Assembly: GCA_023079485.1 (NCBI GenBank)
Contig: CM041084.1
Coordinates: 66,435,709-66,499,708 of the forward strand
DNA: 64,000 bases
Source of the DNA: Archilochus colubris
Lineage: Eukaryota; Chordata; Aves; Apodiformes; Trochilidae
Reading direction: 5' to 3'
Notes under the pieces: model-generated
The model's database searches: none
The model's input: the letters and a program-made list of their open reading frames with translations, nothing else
Told to the model about the DNA's origin: nothing
Shown here: positions 20,991-34,387 of the stretch, piece by piece
How the letters are laid out: each line of letters begins with the position of its first letter
How positions within the stretch are numbered: position 1 is the first letter of the stretch
Made by a program: the position numbers and the translations under genes

Positions 20991-23900
20991 TATCCTCTGT
21001 CCTTCTAGGAGTGGATGCTGGCACCACTGGGTGACCCACTAGATTATTCTAGGTAGAAAGCTGTCTCTACCTGTAACAGCAAAACTACCATTTTACACCA
21101 TGCACATTCAGTTAAAGCTTTGAAGTGCAAGGGATAGAGCTGAGGTGTATATTCTCTCACTCAGTCTCCCAGGGGAAGAGTAGCATCATAGCTGTACTTG
21201 TTTGAAAAGATGGTAAGAAAATGAAAACTGCTATGGTATGGCAGAGATTGATGCTTACCCTGATGTACCTCCTCTGCATCCCACAGCTTAGGGAATTCCT
21301 GAGATTAGAGTTACATCAGGATTGCTCTGCCTAATCAATTACAGTGGCTATTTTGGACCTCTGCAAATTGGAAATAAGGGCAGGGGAAAAAAGGAGATTC
21401 AGCCAAGATCATAAGACCCTATATGAGGCTTCAGTTCTGCAACAGTTTAAGCACCCTGTATAAGGTTGTTTTTCTAGAAACTTGCTAAGGAGAAGGCACT
21501 TCTGCAGGAAGAGTTGATTTGGTAGAGAATGGCCTACATTCAGTATTTGTGCAAGCTTTATATAGCTAACTTTTCTTAACAGGTTGTGGTTTTCCATGGC
21601 ATTTGGTTAATGTCATTTTCTTCTTCCTGGCTCCACCAACCCAAGAATTTAATGAATGAATAGAATGAAAATCATGGAATACTGGCATTTTTTCCATGCT
21701 ATGAAGTGGTATGAAACAAGATTTTAGGCTTATGACTGATGTACGGATTTTGCAATTGGTTTCACATTTGTGTGAATAAATATGAAGATTCTGGGATCAG
21801 ATAAATTCTGCCTATCTGAATGTTTGTTCTGAGGCAGAACAATTACCAGGAAACTGGACTGCAGGAAGTAAAATGTAGGTTTCAATACAGATAGTTGGCT
21901 AATAAGATAGCATGACTGACATAAGAAATCTGATCCTTGATCTTGGTTATGTGTAACCAGTCAAAAATAGCATTATTTTTGCTAGAAGAGTTTGTTCTGT
22001 TTCTGCCTTTATACCTGGCAGAGAGGCAGTAACTCTGAGACACAAATCAGAAACTCCCACACACAGCTCTTGATTGCTGCTTTTTCAACTCACCATGCAA
22101 TTGCCATATGTGAATGTAGCAAGTGACACTTCCTAATGTAAAGCACCATCACTTTCCTGAAAGTATGAACTTAAATAGACTGTAGGATTGTGTAAATGAA
22201 ATCAATACCAAGCCTAGAATGGGAAGAAGGATGGACTTCTAATAGGAAAAATGCTCTCTGCTAATAACAAGCAGTAGTTATTGCTCCTGGCAAAAAGCCA
22301 AGAATTTGGATGTCACAGAAACCTGGATTCCTGTGTGAACATGAAATAAAACCTAGTGAATACAGAGTATATTGGAACTATGCTATGGTTCAACTTGTCC
22401 CCATCCCTTTCCTTTTCCATCCTCTGCCTGTTCTAGTACTGAGATAGTCAACATATGGATCAGGGCAGAGCAGCAGGTAATTACATCTGATCCTTCACTT
22501 AGTGCATCTTTTCTAGTATTTTAAGATGTGTCTTTCACAGATTCTCCGAGCATCCTAGCAATATACATACAATATATAGAGGCTGTTTGCAGAGAGTGGA
22601 GAAGAATAGTGAGGCAGCCTGGGGACTGTCTGTCCTCCATGTTGAAACAAGAGCACTTCTTCAGAGAAGATCCAGAGCCAGCACGCACAGCCACTGCAGG
22701 GGTGATTAAGATGGATTTGAGTCTGGATCTCCAAAGCACCAACAGGACAGAATCTTGATTACTGGTGATTTAGGAGTCATAAAGACTCACAACTTGATTT
22801 GTGGATCCCACGGAGAGTTTTCAAGGCTGACAATAATACAAAATTGACTTGTAAACTGAATGAATCTGACACAGGGTCATGGAGAGAAAATTAAATTTGG
22901 AAGTACTAGTGCCATTTTTCTAGTTTCTTGTGAGAAGAGTGTGGAACTGTGTTTGCACATACCTTTCTTCTTCTCTCCCATGCTTTTCTCCTTCCCTCCT
23001 ACCCTTAAATTCAAGCCTTTCTTTGGGGATTTAAGTATTTAACTTCTTAATGTTATAATTTGAAGTAACAAGACAGTTGGGTGACATTTTATGAGATGAA
23101 AACCATTGAGTCAGCCTCTCATAACTACACAACTGTTAAAATCCCCATATGACTAATCTCTAATTCCCAGCAGTCTACTGCAAATAAATTCATATATTGA
23201 ACTGTGATACTCTAATATCCCAAATAAAGCTCCCACACGACTTGCAGTTCGGCTCAGAGCTTGGTTAGCCTAATACCATGGCAATGTTTATACAGATCAC
23301 AGACATCCCCATAAACGTTTGTGGGAGATTATATTAAGATAAACATTCTATGAAATCTCCTTAAAATACAGGGTGCTTGGCCTCCTGTGAAATGGTATTT
23401 AGGAAGATTAAGCCACAACAGTGATTCTGAAAGTGTGTCTTTACTCCTCCGCAACTAAAGGACTATTCTGAGAAAAAGATTCTTTTGCCTATGCTGATTT
23501 TCAGCCCTATCAGACTTAAATACAAAGGGCCCTTTGGGAGGCAGCTTTCTTGGTTTGCTCTCCAGACACAGGTTCCCAAGGCTAGGAGATCTCATTTGCT
23601 CTGACTCCTTTCCAACTAGCTGCTCATAGATGATAGTTGGGCATGTATGGTATTTGTACCCTTGCACGGTTCTCCATTAAATTTCAAAGCGATGGGATGA
23701 TACTCTGAGTTGGAGGCAAATGGAAAGTTAGCAAGAATCAAACCTGTGCATTTGCAAAGAAAAGATGGGGCGTGTTCCGTGCCTATTTTTAATGGTGTTT
23801 GATCCAGAGGGATAGGCAAGAAGCTGCTTCTGGGCTTCCTAGGGATTGCAAATAATTGATGTGCAGATCTGCACAGCACAGGAGCTTCTGTGGGAGAGAG

Positions 23901-26172
23901 AGCAAAGGGTGGCTGCTTTTGGGAGGATAAGCAGGCAGCACCTTGAGTGAGAGCTGTGGCAGGACCCTTAGCTGCAGAGAGGTTTGGGGATGAATCCAGG
24001 GTCTTGGAAGTGTTTAACAGTGAAGGGAGGCAGAGTAAGTACTAGGATACTGATATATGGTGAATGAAGATTTTGTTAGGCTTGCTAGGTCAGGAAGTGT
24101 GACCCTTTCCTTTACCCATCTTCCAAAGAAAGGCAGTGATACAATGAAGGTACATTCTAGCTCTATAACACACAGTATATTTTCAAAAAAGGCTTGTATC
24201 TTTGCTAGAAAATGCGTTTCACTTAAACTGGAGTTTCAACACTTCATAAAAACCCCTCTTGTGTTACCAATTACTGTGCTGAGGGAGCTTCCAGTGTGCA
24301 GTCAGGACTGCCCTGGATGAAACAATGTTAGGCCTTGCATGTTTCTCTTCGCTTAGCAAACACTGTGGCTTGGAGGATGACCTGTGCCACTGTGGATTTT
24401 CAGTGGTATTTTTATTGTGAAACACACAAAAGGAGATCTCATAAGTGCTGTGTGATGTGCAGCCTGCGTGACTGCTGTCAGCGATACGTTCCCAGTACCC
24501 GATATGTGGAAAAGGGAAATGCAAATGAAACATTTGCCTTCTCAGAAAAGGCTCTCTGAACTGTTTGAATCGGAGGGATAGGCTGAGGCTGCTCTGCAAA
24601 TTGGAGCTCTCCTCTAACCATGCAGCAGAGAGAAGAATTTGCCTTTGCAGTTCTTGACTGTGGGTACAAATTTGCCGTGCCTGCTCACCAGCTGCTGACA
24701 TGAGGCAGTGGCTCCTGCCCCTGCCCGGGGGGCAGACCCTGCATAAAATTAATTGATAGCTGCAAAATCGGCACCTCTTAGCAGAGAAGCTTAGAAGGCA
24801 CTGGATCTGAGTCTGATTCCCTCCTGCTGTGGTCCCTCTGCATTGGGCTGGTGCAGGAGGGAGGTGAAGCACTGCCCACTGCGCCGCAGCTGCTCTCAGC
24901 TGTAGCAGCACCACGCAGCTTCAGGGCTGTCAGTCCCGCAGCTGCCACGGTCCCTGCTTGCATGCAGACTTTTTAAAAGGAGCTGCAAAGTGTCAGGGAT
25001 TTTATCTGTATGGCCTGGCCCCTGCTGTGCAGACCAGAGGCAATGTGAAGCACAGAAACTGCAGGCAAGTAATGCGATACAAATAAGCACACAGACACGC
25101 ACATGTAAGAACTTTTGTTGGGTTTAATTGCAAGAGGGGATTTATTTTTAGGATGTATATTTATTTCTGATGGCTATGCACATACCTGAGCACAGTGGGA
25201 TTTCACCTCCTTGTGGCAGACAAGACCCTTGATCTATCCAGGTCAGCAGCATGGTTTTCATTCAGTCCTCTACTTAGGGCTGCTATTTTAGTATTTTTGT
25301 CTCAGCACCCTGCCTGGTTGCAGTGTCCAGGTGGAATTGTAATCTCTTGTGAGCTGTCTTGCCACCGCTGTGCTGTAGACAAACAAGACAGGAAGCAGGA
25401 CTACAGTCTGGTCCCCATTAGACGCAGAGAATAGCACCTCTTCTCACATCAGCTGCAAAAGTTTAAGGAATCATCTTTGCCATGACACCAGTCTCTCAGA
25501 AAACAGATCCCAGCTTAATGGCAATCACAGTGAAATGATGATGGAATTGAGGTGCACCTACAGAAAGAATGGAAAAACTTTGAAGGCTGAACTGACAAAC
25601 ATTTTGATTCTAGTCCTGTATGTCTCTTTAGGTTTTTGCTTTGTTTTGTCACTCACACATTTTTATGAGAACATTTATGCTCCCAGTGAAAATTTAACTT
25701 TATCTTTTTTCTTGGAAGTAAATATAGTCTAGTTTGATCAACACTGGTCAGATGTGTCTATTGAGAAGATGAATGGAAAAGGAAAACTATTTTTTGTTAT
25801 ATAAAACAAGTTTTGGTGTCCCCTACCCTCTGGTTTTATAGCTGCTAAAATGGCTTAGAGCAGGAATAAATTATTTGACTTTAATATATTCTTGGAAGAA
25901 TAGCACCCTGAGGTTTCCCAAGATCTAAAGTTACTTTTTATGTGGAAGAGTTTTACTACCTGTGCATCTGGTACGTTTTATGGGACATCAAGACTTAGGT
26001 CTCCATGCACATGTCCTTCTTACACTCAAAGAAGACAATAAAAATTTTGTCCCTCACTTACAGGCTTGTGTCTGTTGCTTCTGATTTCATTGCAATTGAA
26101 ATCTGGGGACTAGGTGTATTGCTTATTGACCCCATGCTGGAGCTGTAAAGGTGCAGCTCATCCTCTGCAACT

Positions 26173-26217
26173 CATTAGGGTGCCCATGTGAAATTAGGGT
26201 GTGCCATTAGGGTGCCC
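26173..26217. repeat. Interrupted 'cattagggtgccc' repeat
   Basis: Identical 13-bp copies lie at 26173-26185 and 26205-26217. A variant copy ('attagggtgtgcc') sits between them. Confidence 0.8.
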
Positions 26218-27380
26218 TTCTACTCTTACCTACCCCAGAGGGCAATGACCATCACCCTGCTGCCATGTCTTATCCCTGCAAAAACCAAGGACTACCTATG
26301 TCTGGTCCTGACACTTAGCTGTGTATTGTCTACAAAACTTGTGAAGTTAACAAAAAAAGATAGCAAGCTTCATGCATTTATTTTGATCATATGGCATGGA
26401 CTTCTGGTGCCACGTTATTTCATGTGACCTCCATGTGTTCGTGGCTACAAAGGAGAGTTTGAGTATCAAACCTCATTGGTCTAAAAATATGAAGACAAAT
26501 TAATCTCTTCAGAATTCATAATTGCTTAGAAAAAACTGTTCTGTTTCTAAAGCAGTCTGATGAGGAACTGAGTCATTAATTTTGAATGCTAATGGTTGAC
26601 AAGTACTGGTGAGAAGGCTGGGTATGCACTCCGATGAATCAGAGGTGTCTGCATTTGATACTGATCAGGAGATCTAGAAACAGCAAGGAAAACTACTGCG
26701 CATTTGGGTTTTATTGTAGGAAATCATGTCATTATGCTGTCAAGAAGCTTTTCAGCCAGTCAAGTGTGGGGGACCTTTTTTATGTCATCTAGCCAAACAT
26801 GTAAAATATTCTATGAAAGAGTAGGATAAAGATAGGTGAAGACTGAGACGATGTTAGTCTTTTATCTACATTTTCTGGAATAGCTAAAAAGTAGGTGAGA
26901 GATGCCCTTTTGTTCTTGCCTGAAACTGTGTCAAGGTTAAGGCATGTGCCTAAACACTTCTAAGTTTCTGGTAGTTTTGAGCATTATTTTTAAAAAATCT
27001 TTTCACAGTTTGCACATCCTTTTACCTGATTCTTTCCTAGCATATGGGGCCTCAAAGGCATGCAAACTAGAGCATTGATTTTCATGGTTTTTTGTAATTT
27101 TTTCTTCAAAATAATGATAGAAAATACAAGAGTATCCCCTCTTATGAAGTCTTTGCTTCAGCCCTTTTGCTGTTTTTCCAATTCGTTTGCTGTGGAACTT
27201 CTCTGAAGCATCTGATCACATCAAAGTGTTTTCCAGCAACATTCATGCAAAGGCTCCCAAGCAGAAATGTGTGTGCTTGATTTTCTGTGCTAAGATTAAC
27301 AGTGTGGAATAACAACCTCTCCCTGGTAAAAGATACTCTTGCATTTTTCCCACGTTTTCCCACATGTCTTTGAAATGTAG

Positions 27381-27438
27381 AAAGTCAAACTTTGGAACAT
27401 GTTGAGAGCCAACAGATGTTGTGACTGCAATGTTTGGG
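27381..27438 (+). other. Candidate coding exon (unconfirmed)
   Basis: A 58-nt segment follows a pyrimidine-rich acceptor ('cccacatgtctttgaaatgtag') and is followed by a good donor (TGGG|gtaagtgc). It is open from the first base as KVKLWNMLRANRCCDCNVW and leaves one extra base. I do not recognise the peptide and no adjacent exon was found that continues the phase, so it may be a chance exon-like segment. Confidence 0.15.
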
Positions 27439-29458
27439 GTAAGTGCTGTTAGAAGCAGTCACCTACCTGAATGTCAATGTGATACTCAGCATCCACAGGG
27501 TGCTCAGAGTGGCTATCTTCATATTCAGGGTAAATTCTGTAGTATGGATGGAACATGGATGTAATATGGAGAATACAGAATACTTTATTTGGATTTATGG
27601 ATTTAGTCCAGATACTAGGACAGAGGTAGTATTAAGCATTAAGGCCTCAGTTGGCGGCCTCCAAAAACCTTCATCATGCAAAGACTAGGTCAAGCACAGG
27701 GCAGAGAGACAAAGCACCTGGAGGGAGATCCACTGTGAATCTGGCAGAATAAAAGAAGAAAAGTTTTTTTAGAGATCCGGTGGGGGTTGTATGAATGTTA
27801 TCCCTTACCTAGGTTCCCAGGCAGAAGGCTGAGCATGCAGTACTTTTTTGCAATCTGTTCTTCTGCTCAAGAACAGCCTTGGCTGAGATGCCATATGCAC
27901 AGCATTGTATTAAAACGAAGTTTGATTAATTCTCATGGCAATAGTAGAGCAATAGATGTGGCAATAGGGAGAGTGCAAATGGAAGCTCATTTCAGTGGAT
28001 GTTCTTACTCTGCTGCTGCTTCTGCTGCTGGAAGAAAGGTGTCTGAGCGATAACACAGATGGCACAGCAGCCTGTCAGCTACCTTTCTTCATTAACTTAG
28101 ACTGCAATAAAACACAGCTTTAAAAACAAAGTTCAAGTAGCCAGAGCCTCTCGGTAGAAATTAATTTCCTCTGGAAGCTGGTTCCACGTAACTCACCACC
28201 TACTTCACTGAGCATAATTCAGCTCTGTCACTGATGACAGAAGTGCTCGACAGAGCAGCTGGAAACTGGGTCGTGTGGTGGATAAAACATAGCCTGCTTT
28301 CCCAGGCAGCTTTTAGTATGGACCTCCGGAGATCACAGTAAATAATAAATACCTGCAGGCCACCACAACCACTTTGTGTGGGGTTGCAGAGCTCATCTTG
28401 GGTCCATGAGAGGAGGAGATTGTGTAATGATATTAGTCCATCAAGTAGATAATGCAGATACAAACTTTTTGCTGCCTGTCTCTGCTTCTGAGCTGTTACT
28501 ATGCTGATTTTTTGCCAAGTATGGGTAGGTGTGTACCGTTGGACAACGCAATTCCTACCCTCACAGGCCTGCTTCCCAGCTTGGGAATCGCTTCTGAGGA
28601 CTTATCTGGTGTGGTGATAGCAGCTTTGGGTCACTGATGCCTCAGCAGTCGCTCTGACAAGATGAGTCCTGAAGGTGCTTCTCCTGGGTAAGCACAGAGC
28701 TATGCCTGGTTACAGGGGGAGATATTTGGCTGTGAGATCAGCAGTTGCTGCCAGAACAGCCATTTCATGTGTCCCCCATAGGAAAAGGCTGTAGGCCACA
28801 TAGAAGTCGATGTCTTTAAGAAGTCTTTATTAAAAGTACAAAGCAGTGCAGTTACAGGCTTTTAAAAACTAACATCTTTTACTTGAAAAGGAACCTGCAA
28901 AGAACTAAACAAATTAAATTTGCAATCTTCTCCTTTCCCTTCCCTTTCACTTTTCAATTCTTCCCTGAAAGATCAGGAGTTATCCCAGTCATTTTTTAAC
29001 AGCTTGTCATCCAGCCTGTAAATGCTGGATTTCAGTGCTTCCTCTCACTGGAAGAACAAGGCACTGAATCATTAACAATGATGAGCCAAATGTTTGTTTG
29101 TTTGTGATTTATACTAAGCAGATTTTTTTAAAAGCAGTTAAAAGAAAAGATAAAAATATCCTATCTACTAAAGTTCTCGTGCTATGATTTTCTTCCACAA
29201 ATATTTTTTCTTTTCTGTCAGAGTGTAGTGTGAAGAATTTTTACCCTTCCTTGCTCACCACTCTACCTGGATCCCTTTGCAGTGATGAGAGACAACACAC
29301 CCTGTGATCCCAAAGGTGAAGTTGCATGTTATGGCTGAAGTTTACTAACAATTCACACCTGCTGAGGAGGAGAGATCCTCTTCCTCCTTGTCCTCCCTAC
29401 CCTTGCTTTCAGACGTGCAGTCTCATGCTGACTCTGCACTTTTTACTGAAAAAAATTT

Positions 29459-29495
29459 GCAGAAAACTCAATCTACCCTGGCAGAAAACTCAATC
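29459..29495. repeat. 15-bp direct repeat
   Basis: 'gcagaaaactcaatc' occurs at 29459-29473 and again at 29481-29495, identical in both places, with a 22-bp period. Confidence 0.85.
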
Positions 29496-30172
29496 GCTTT
29501 TTCTGAGATAATTTGCTGCTGGATTACCAGCTTGTATCAATTCCTAGGGGCTCCCAGCAAGCTCCAGAGCTGGTTGAAGATGAGCCAGAAAGCATGTCTA
29601 AGAGTGATGTAGTGGTGTGGGACTCCATCCTTTCAACAGTGGCATTGAAATGTTGGACAGGCTCAGCCTTCCTGTGCTGCTTCTCCACTGAGACAGAGTC
29701 ACTCATCGCTTGAACCACAGTAATTCATTGTATGTGAACCCTCAGCCTGCCTCAGGGATGAAATGTGGATGTGTTCACATAGAAATACTGTCCTGAAAGA
29801 TCAGCTGAGTTGAGCATTTCTGCTGTTTCTCAAGCCACATTTCACCAGGATGAAGGCTGCTCCTACAGCAAGTGCTGTCTGGTAGCAGAATATCCTCTTG
29901 GTGTAAATGGGGAATATTCCCTCCAGGGGATTTTTCAGGGTAAAGCGAGATGTGGATTTTGTCCTTCCAGAGGTTTTTTGATAGTAATTAGTTCATGGTT
30001 AGCCTTGAGGTGATGCTAGTCAGAGGAAAAAAATGAAGAGAACTGCCTGCATTGGAAGCACAAAATTCTATTAGCAAATACGAATTTCAAAGGGCTGCAG
30101 AGATGTGAAAGAAAGCTCCTGTTAATTCTGGAGTCCTGTCAGAATTTCATGTCCATTGCCTAGCAGTTACAT

Positions 30173-30216
30173 TTGGGTGTCTCCCAGTTCCCTCAGTACA
30201 GGCAAGCAAGGAAGCA
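30173..30216 (+). repeat. 44-bp dispersed repeat, copy 1
   Basis: This 44-bp segment starts 'ttgggtgtctcccagttccc' and ends 'ggcaagcaaggaagca'. It is identical, base for base, to the reverse complement of 34344-34387. Similarity drops off sharply at both ends. The family is not recognised and it is not part of any CR1 sequence I know. Confidence 0.95.
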
Positions 30217-31054
30217 GAGATCCCTTCTGGGAAATGACACCTTTGTTACACTTCCAGCTCGGAATGGAAACGTACACAAAAGAAAACAGCAGGGAGGGCT
30301 TCATTAGCAAAATAGAGAGCCAGAGCAGCATGAACATTATGATGGTAGATGGGCACTATTGCCTTTAATAGGTTATCTTTTTCCATTACAAGACTGTTTA
30401 AATTTTTAAGTGGTGCACAAGCTCGTAAGGGCTTTTACAGTGTGGGTTCCCATCTTCATGTGGGTTTTGAACCTGTGGGAGAAGCTGATGCATTAAGAAC
30501 AGCTCATGAATCTCCTCTATTTCCAGTCTTCCCCCTGGGAACTATTGATGGTCATTTCATCTTTCTTATGTGACTTTTAAGATCCTCAAAGAAAAAAAAA
30601 AGGGGAAATGCAAGGGCTGAAAACAAGAAGTAGAACTTAAATTCTAAACAGCAGGCAGCTTAGATTCAACTAAACTGACAATCAGAATCCTCAATTTTTA
30701 ATTTTTTTTAATGTAAATTCCAGATAAAGTTAAAGCCCCGGAAAAGTAAAGAAAAAATAGAAATATATGACATTTTTTCTATTGCAATTTGGGTTAAGAG
30801 TGCTGAATAGTTGTACTGGTTCACAATACATCCAGCAATATGACTGGCCTCCAGATGGGAGGTGGTGGAACTGTATTAATGAATTATGGGTCTGATGAAA
30901 GACCATTTTTTTTCCCCTATCACATAGACTTCAAATCAGTCAGTGTGTCTCATTTGCTCTTTCTTCTAATCAGAAAGCCATATATTCCAAAATCTCTTTT
31001 TCCTGGTGTTTTGCAGCTAAAGTAATTTCTAATTTGCTTTAAAACTTGTTACAG

Positions 31055-31203
31055 GTATGGAGAGAAGCTTAGTTACATAGAGAAAACACTCCTCACTTTG
31101 AAGATCTCATTTGAAGGGCTGATGGAGAAATGCCCTGAAATTGAAGATATTTTCAGGTTCAGAGAACAAAGGGAGGGGAAGCACACACACACAAGAAAGA
31201 AAG
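31055..31203 (+). other. Candidate coding exon (unconfirmed)
   Basis: A 149-nt segment is preceded by a plausible acceptor ('gctttaaaacttgttacag') and ends at a consensus donor (AAAG|gtaagc). After one leading base it is open throughout: YGEKLSYIEKTLLTLKISFE, then GLMEKCPEIEDIFRFREQRE, then GKHTHTRKK. The other two frames carry stops. The lysine- and glutamate-rich, helix-like composition is more protein-like than most open frames in the window. It would need an upstream exon ending with two spare bases and leaves one spare base. I recognise no family. About one random segment in four of this length has an open frame, so openness alone is weak evidence. Confidence 0.3.
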
Positions 31204-34200
31204 GTAAGCAACTTATCTATTGGAGAAATTGCCTTGAAGTAAGTGAAATTATTTCCCTAGAGATAATTTGGTCTTAGGAGTCAAATTGTCACTAAAAAAA
31301 ACCCAAATCAAGAGCAGTGAATTGATTTTCTTCCAGTGTCTTTTCTCCATTTTTTTCCCTAATTAAAAAGTGAAGAAGGATGTGATAAATTCAGCTGGTT
31401 TTCTCCCCCCCCCCCCTCACTGTTGCACCCAGCCCTGCAGAACCTCTTCCCTGTATCCATTTTGTTGAGTTGGAGGGTGGTGGTAGAATGAAAGCTCCAT
31501 GTTTAAAATTTCAGAAGTGAGCACCTACATTCACTATAACTGTAGAAGTGATGGTTTTACAGACAGCAAACACCTGCATCTTTGCCTGTTGTATGTCCTG
31601 CATCTATGAGAAAAGGGTCACATACATAGATGTGAGGTGTAAGCACTCAGATGTGTGGTTTTGGATTTGAGTGATCCAGTGAAACACATACAGAAGCTCA
31701 TGGTGGGAAGGGGAAATTAGAAGTTGGTTTTTTTTTTTTAAATATTGAAATAAAGGACTTTGAGCTTCTTTTTTCATTACAAGGGTTTGTCTGCATCTTT
31801 TGTGATCATCTGTTTCCTTCCCCAGTACATGCATACATAAGAGACTACATGTTGCTTCCTACTTTTTTGTCTTGCACAACTTTCCTTCCCTGCTCTTGGA
31901 CACCCAAAGCACTTTGCCCAATACTTCCCTTTTGCTTTCTCATTTTCCCATATCTGACACTAGTGTTTCTCACTAGGTTCCTTCTCTCTCTTATTCATTT
32001 GCTAATTAAACACTTTCTCCTTGGTGTCAAGAAAAGCAAGGTGCTCTGGGGGAAAGCGTGGGGTTTCTGATGGATAATTTGTTTTTTATATTGCAGTAGA
32101 ATGTGGTTTGTTTGGTTTTTTTTTCCTGGGTCTTCAAAGATGTAACTTCTATGACATGCTTTGCAGCTCCTCCTGTATCTAAGAGAGTAAAGGGCACTTT
32201 GACTCACTTGAGATCCCTAGAAATGTTAGAAAAATAGAGAGAAAAAAGTACAAGGAAACACACTCATGAAACTGCTGAGGTGATGTAACTATGTGTCTTT
32301 TAATGTTTACCCTTTATTTTCTTTTCTATTTCATCAAATTTAAATGAGCTGATCCTATGAAGGATTAAAGCAGTAAAGTCTCCATGCAGTGTTTTGATGT
32401 TGTGGGCTTTTCTCATGGGTTATTGTTTAGAGCAGTAATGAGCTTTGGGTTTTGATGGAAGCAGAGGATGTGACTATTTACACACGAAATGGTAGAAGAT
32501 AGAGCCTTTTCCTTGGTGAAAGGATGCTGTTATTATCTCCAGTCATGATGAAATCTTCTCAGTCTGTCAAATGGCTTCTTAAAGCACCTGGGAAATGAGA
32601 TGTTTCATTTGGGTTCATCAAGACTTGATTTGCTCTTTCTAGGTGGGGGACAGGGAGGAGAACTGATGCCAGAGGAGAGATGGCCTGGACTCTGTTCCTG
32701 ATCAGGATGCCAAAATCAGTTCTGCTCTGCATAGGCTCCCTATGCACCTCAGCGTGATGGGGATGCAGAGATCCATGGTTATTTCTTTGGGAATGCAGAG
32801 GGGATGACAGAGGTAGTGCTTGGGCTGGGACAGCTGTGGCCTGCTCCTGCCCTTGCTATCAAAAAGGGTAGTATTTGAGTTCAGTGGGACCAAGGAGCAG
32901 CCTGGAGAAAATAAGAGAGTTATGCAGAAAATTAGTGAAATTTAAAGAAATAAGGAGAACATCATGCAGTGACTTGCTCTGGGGGAGAGCAGAAGAAACT
33001 GGTGCTGATGGAAGAACCAGGAGAGCTGCCTCCCAGCAAGGAGAAAAGAATAGGGGCAGCACTGGGCAGACAGGCTATGGCACCAGTGTTTTCTGCAGAT
33101 ACAAAGCAGTTTGCTGCAGGACTGCTTGATTTTACCCAGGCAAGGAAGCTGGTATCTTTTGGAGGTGTTAGGGTTGGGAAGGTTCATATTTTATCCTCCC
33201 TGTTACTACATGGTGGATTTCATGGTGTTTGCTTAGGTCTGGCATATCTGGCAAAATAAATATGAAACTTGCGCGTGGAAGATCTGAGCATTTTGCCATA
33301 CAGTGAATCTACTGTCTGCAGCAGTGGCTGCCCAGTTGCTCCTTGATTTGGCCATGCTAGGTGCCTGGGCAGTCAGCAGTCCCAGTTCCCCAGACTTGCA
33401 TGAGGGTGGTGACCAAGGGTGGCTGCCTGCTGCCAAAGCCAATGTATCTGCCCAGTGGTTCATTTCTGAGGGGTTTTTTTCAGGCTTATCATGCCAGCAT
33501 GAGAGGAAGTCAGGAAATGTATGTGTTTGGTTGTTGTCAATTAATGTCTTTCATAAACACTTTGGGCTCCATCCAGTACACACTGAAGTCAATAGTATTC
33601 TTCTGAGCCTGAGGAGCTGGACCCAGCCTGTTTGTAGCCACATGCTATGAAATACGAGAGTCAGATTCAGAATGCATCTCCCTTGCACACTAATACTTTT
33701 TTCCATGATGAATTTCATTCAGTGTGTGCCAGCTTGAAGAGATGATCATTTGGCCCATGGTCAGTGCCTGAAGCCCTTTGCAATACAATACTGAGTTAGT
33801 GATTACCCAATGTGACTAATAGTTCAAAGATGACACCCTGAGCCTTAATCCATCCTCTGTGACACACTCTGTTGGGTTTATTCTCCTGAGTGCAAATGGC
33901 AGTTCATGAGGAGTCTGTACAATTCTGCCTAATAGAGAGAGAACTGATTACCTCCTGCTCCCTATGGTCAAATGTTTGCATAGGAAAGTCCTGGAACTGA
34001 AATCCTGTCTTCCTGCAAGTGCATAATACAGACCCTGGCATCACAGGCTCCTTATTTTCTCCAAATGGGGTGAAGAGTTGACTCCCTGGTTGTGGCCCTT
34101 GTAGAAGAAACTTGCAAAAAGTGCCAGTGAGTTCTAACTGTGAAGTACTTACATGTCTGCTGTGGAAAGGACTGACTCCTGAAACTGGCTTTTAAAGGTC

Positions 34201-34307
34201 TAACTCACTCTGATCTGACCTTCCTAGTTGCAAGCACAGTGTGACATTTGAATAATTAAGCACATAACTTATGGCTGAAAAAAGAGTGCAGGGTTTTTTG
34301 GTTTTGC
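31204..34307. other. Unannotated noncoding stretch
   Basis: No gene recognised. Features are a 12-base C run (31405-31416), a T run (31728-31739) and a roughly 100-codon open frame at 32951-33259 (plus) that starts after a stop and has no recognised product. Confidence 0.55.
31405..31416. repeat. Poly(C) tract, 12 bases
   Basis: Twelve consecutive C within a pyrimidine-rich stretch ('ggttttctcc' upstream, 'tcactg' downstream). This is the only such run in the window. Confidence 0.95.
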
Positions 34308-34387
34308 TTTTTTTTTTTTTTTCCTGAGAGCTGACCCAAGGTGTGCTTCCTTGCTTGCCTGTACTGAGGGAACTGGGAGACACCCAA
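34308..34387 (-). repeat. 44-bp dispersed repeat, copy 2, with poly(A)-like 3' run
   Basis: Read on the minus strand, the 44-bp unit (34387 down to 34344) is the exact match to 30173-30216. It is followed by 21 unrelated bases and then 15 consecutive A (34322-34308). That order, a body followed by an A run, resembles the 3' end of a reverse-transcribed RNA. Poly(A)-tailed retrocopies are uncommon in birds, because CR1 machinery recognises its own 3' end and not poly(A). The A run may also be a coincidence. Confidence 0.8.

Larger units (their letters stand above)
20991..30172. other. Unannotated noncoding stretch
   Basis: No gene confirmed. Notable points: a GC-richer part at 24264-25060 where long frames overlap on both strands; AT-rich, element-like sequence at 23110-23380; a possible 58-nt exon at 27381-27438; a short direct repeat at 29459-29495; and a triplet of 'attagggtg' units at 26173-26217. 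Nothing matches a known repeat family. Confidence 0.5.

Noticed and set aside
24264..24914. 216-codon minus-strand open frame
   Set aside because: It opens at GTG, not ATG, and the first ATG would leave about two thirds of the length. Overlapping frames are open on the other strand, composition is biased, and no family is recognised. The GC-richer base composition explains it.
29513..29718. Open frames on both strands, including a serine-rich minus-strand peptide
   Set aside because: A weak resemblance to a CR1 'gtggagtctccatcc' block was considered but does not extend. Neither strand has splice or initiation support.
32951..33259. Plus-strand frame of about 100 codons with a protein-like sequence (MEEPGELPPSKEKRIGAALG onward)
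   Set aside because: A stop lies just upstream, no convincing splice acceptor or promoter was seen, and overlapping minus-strand frames are similar. Not enough to call a gene.
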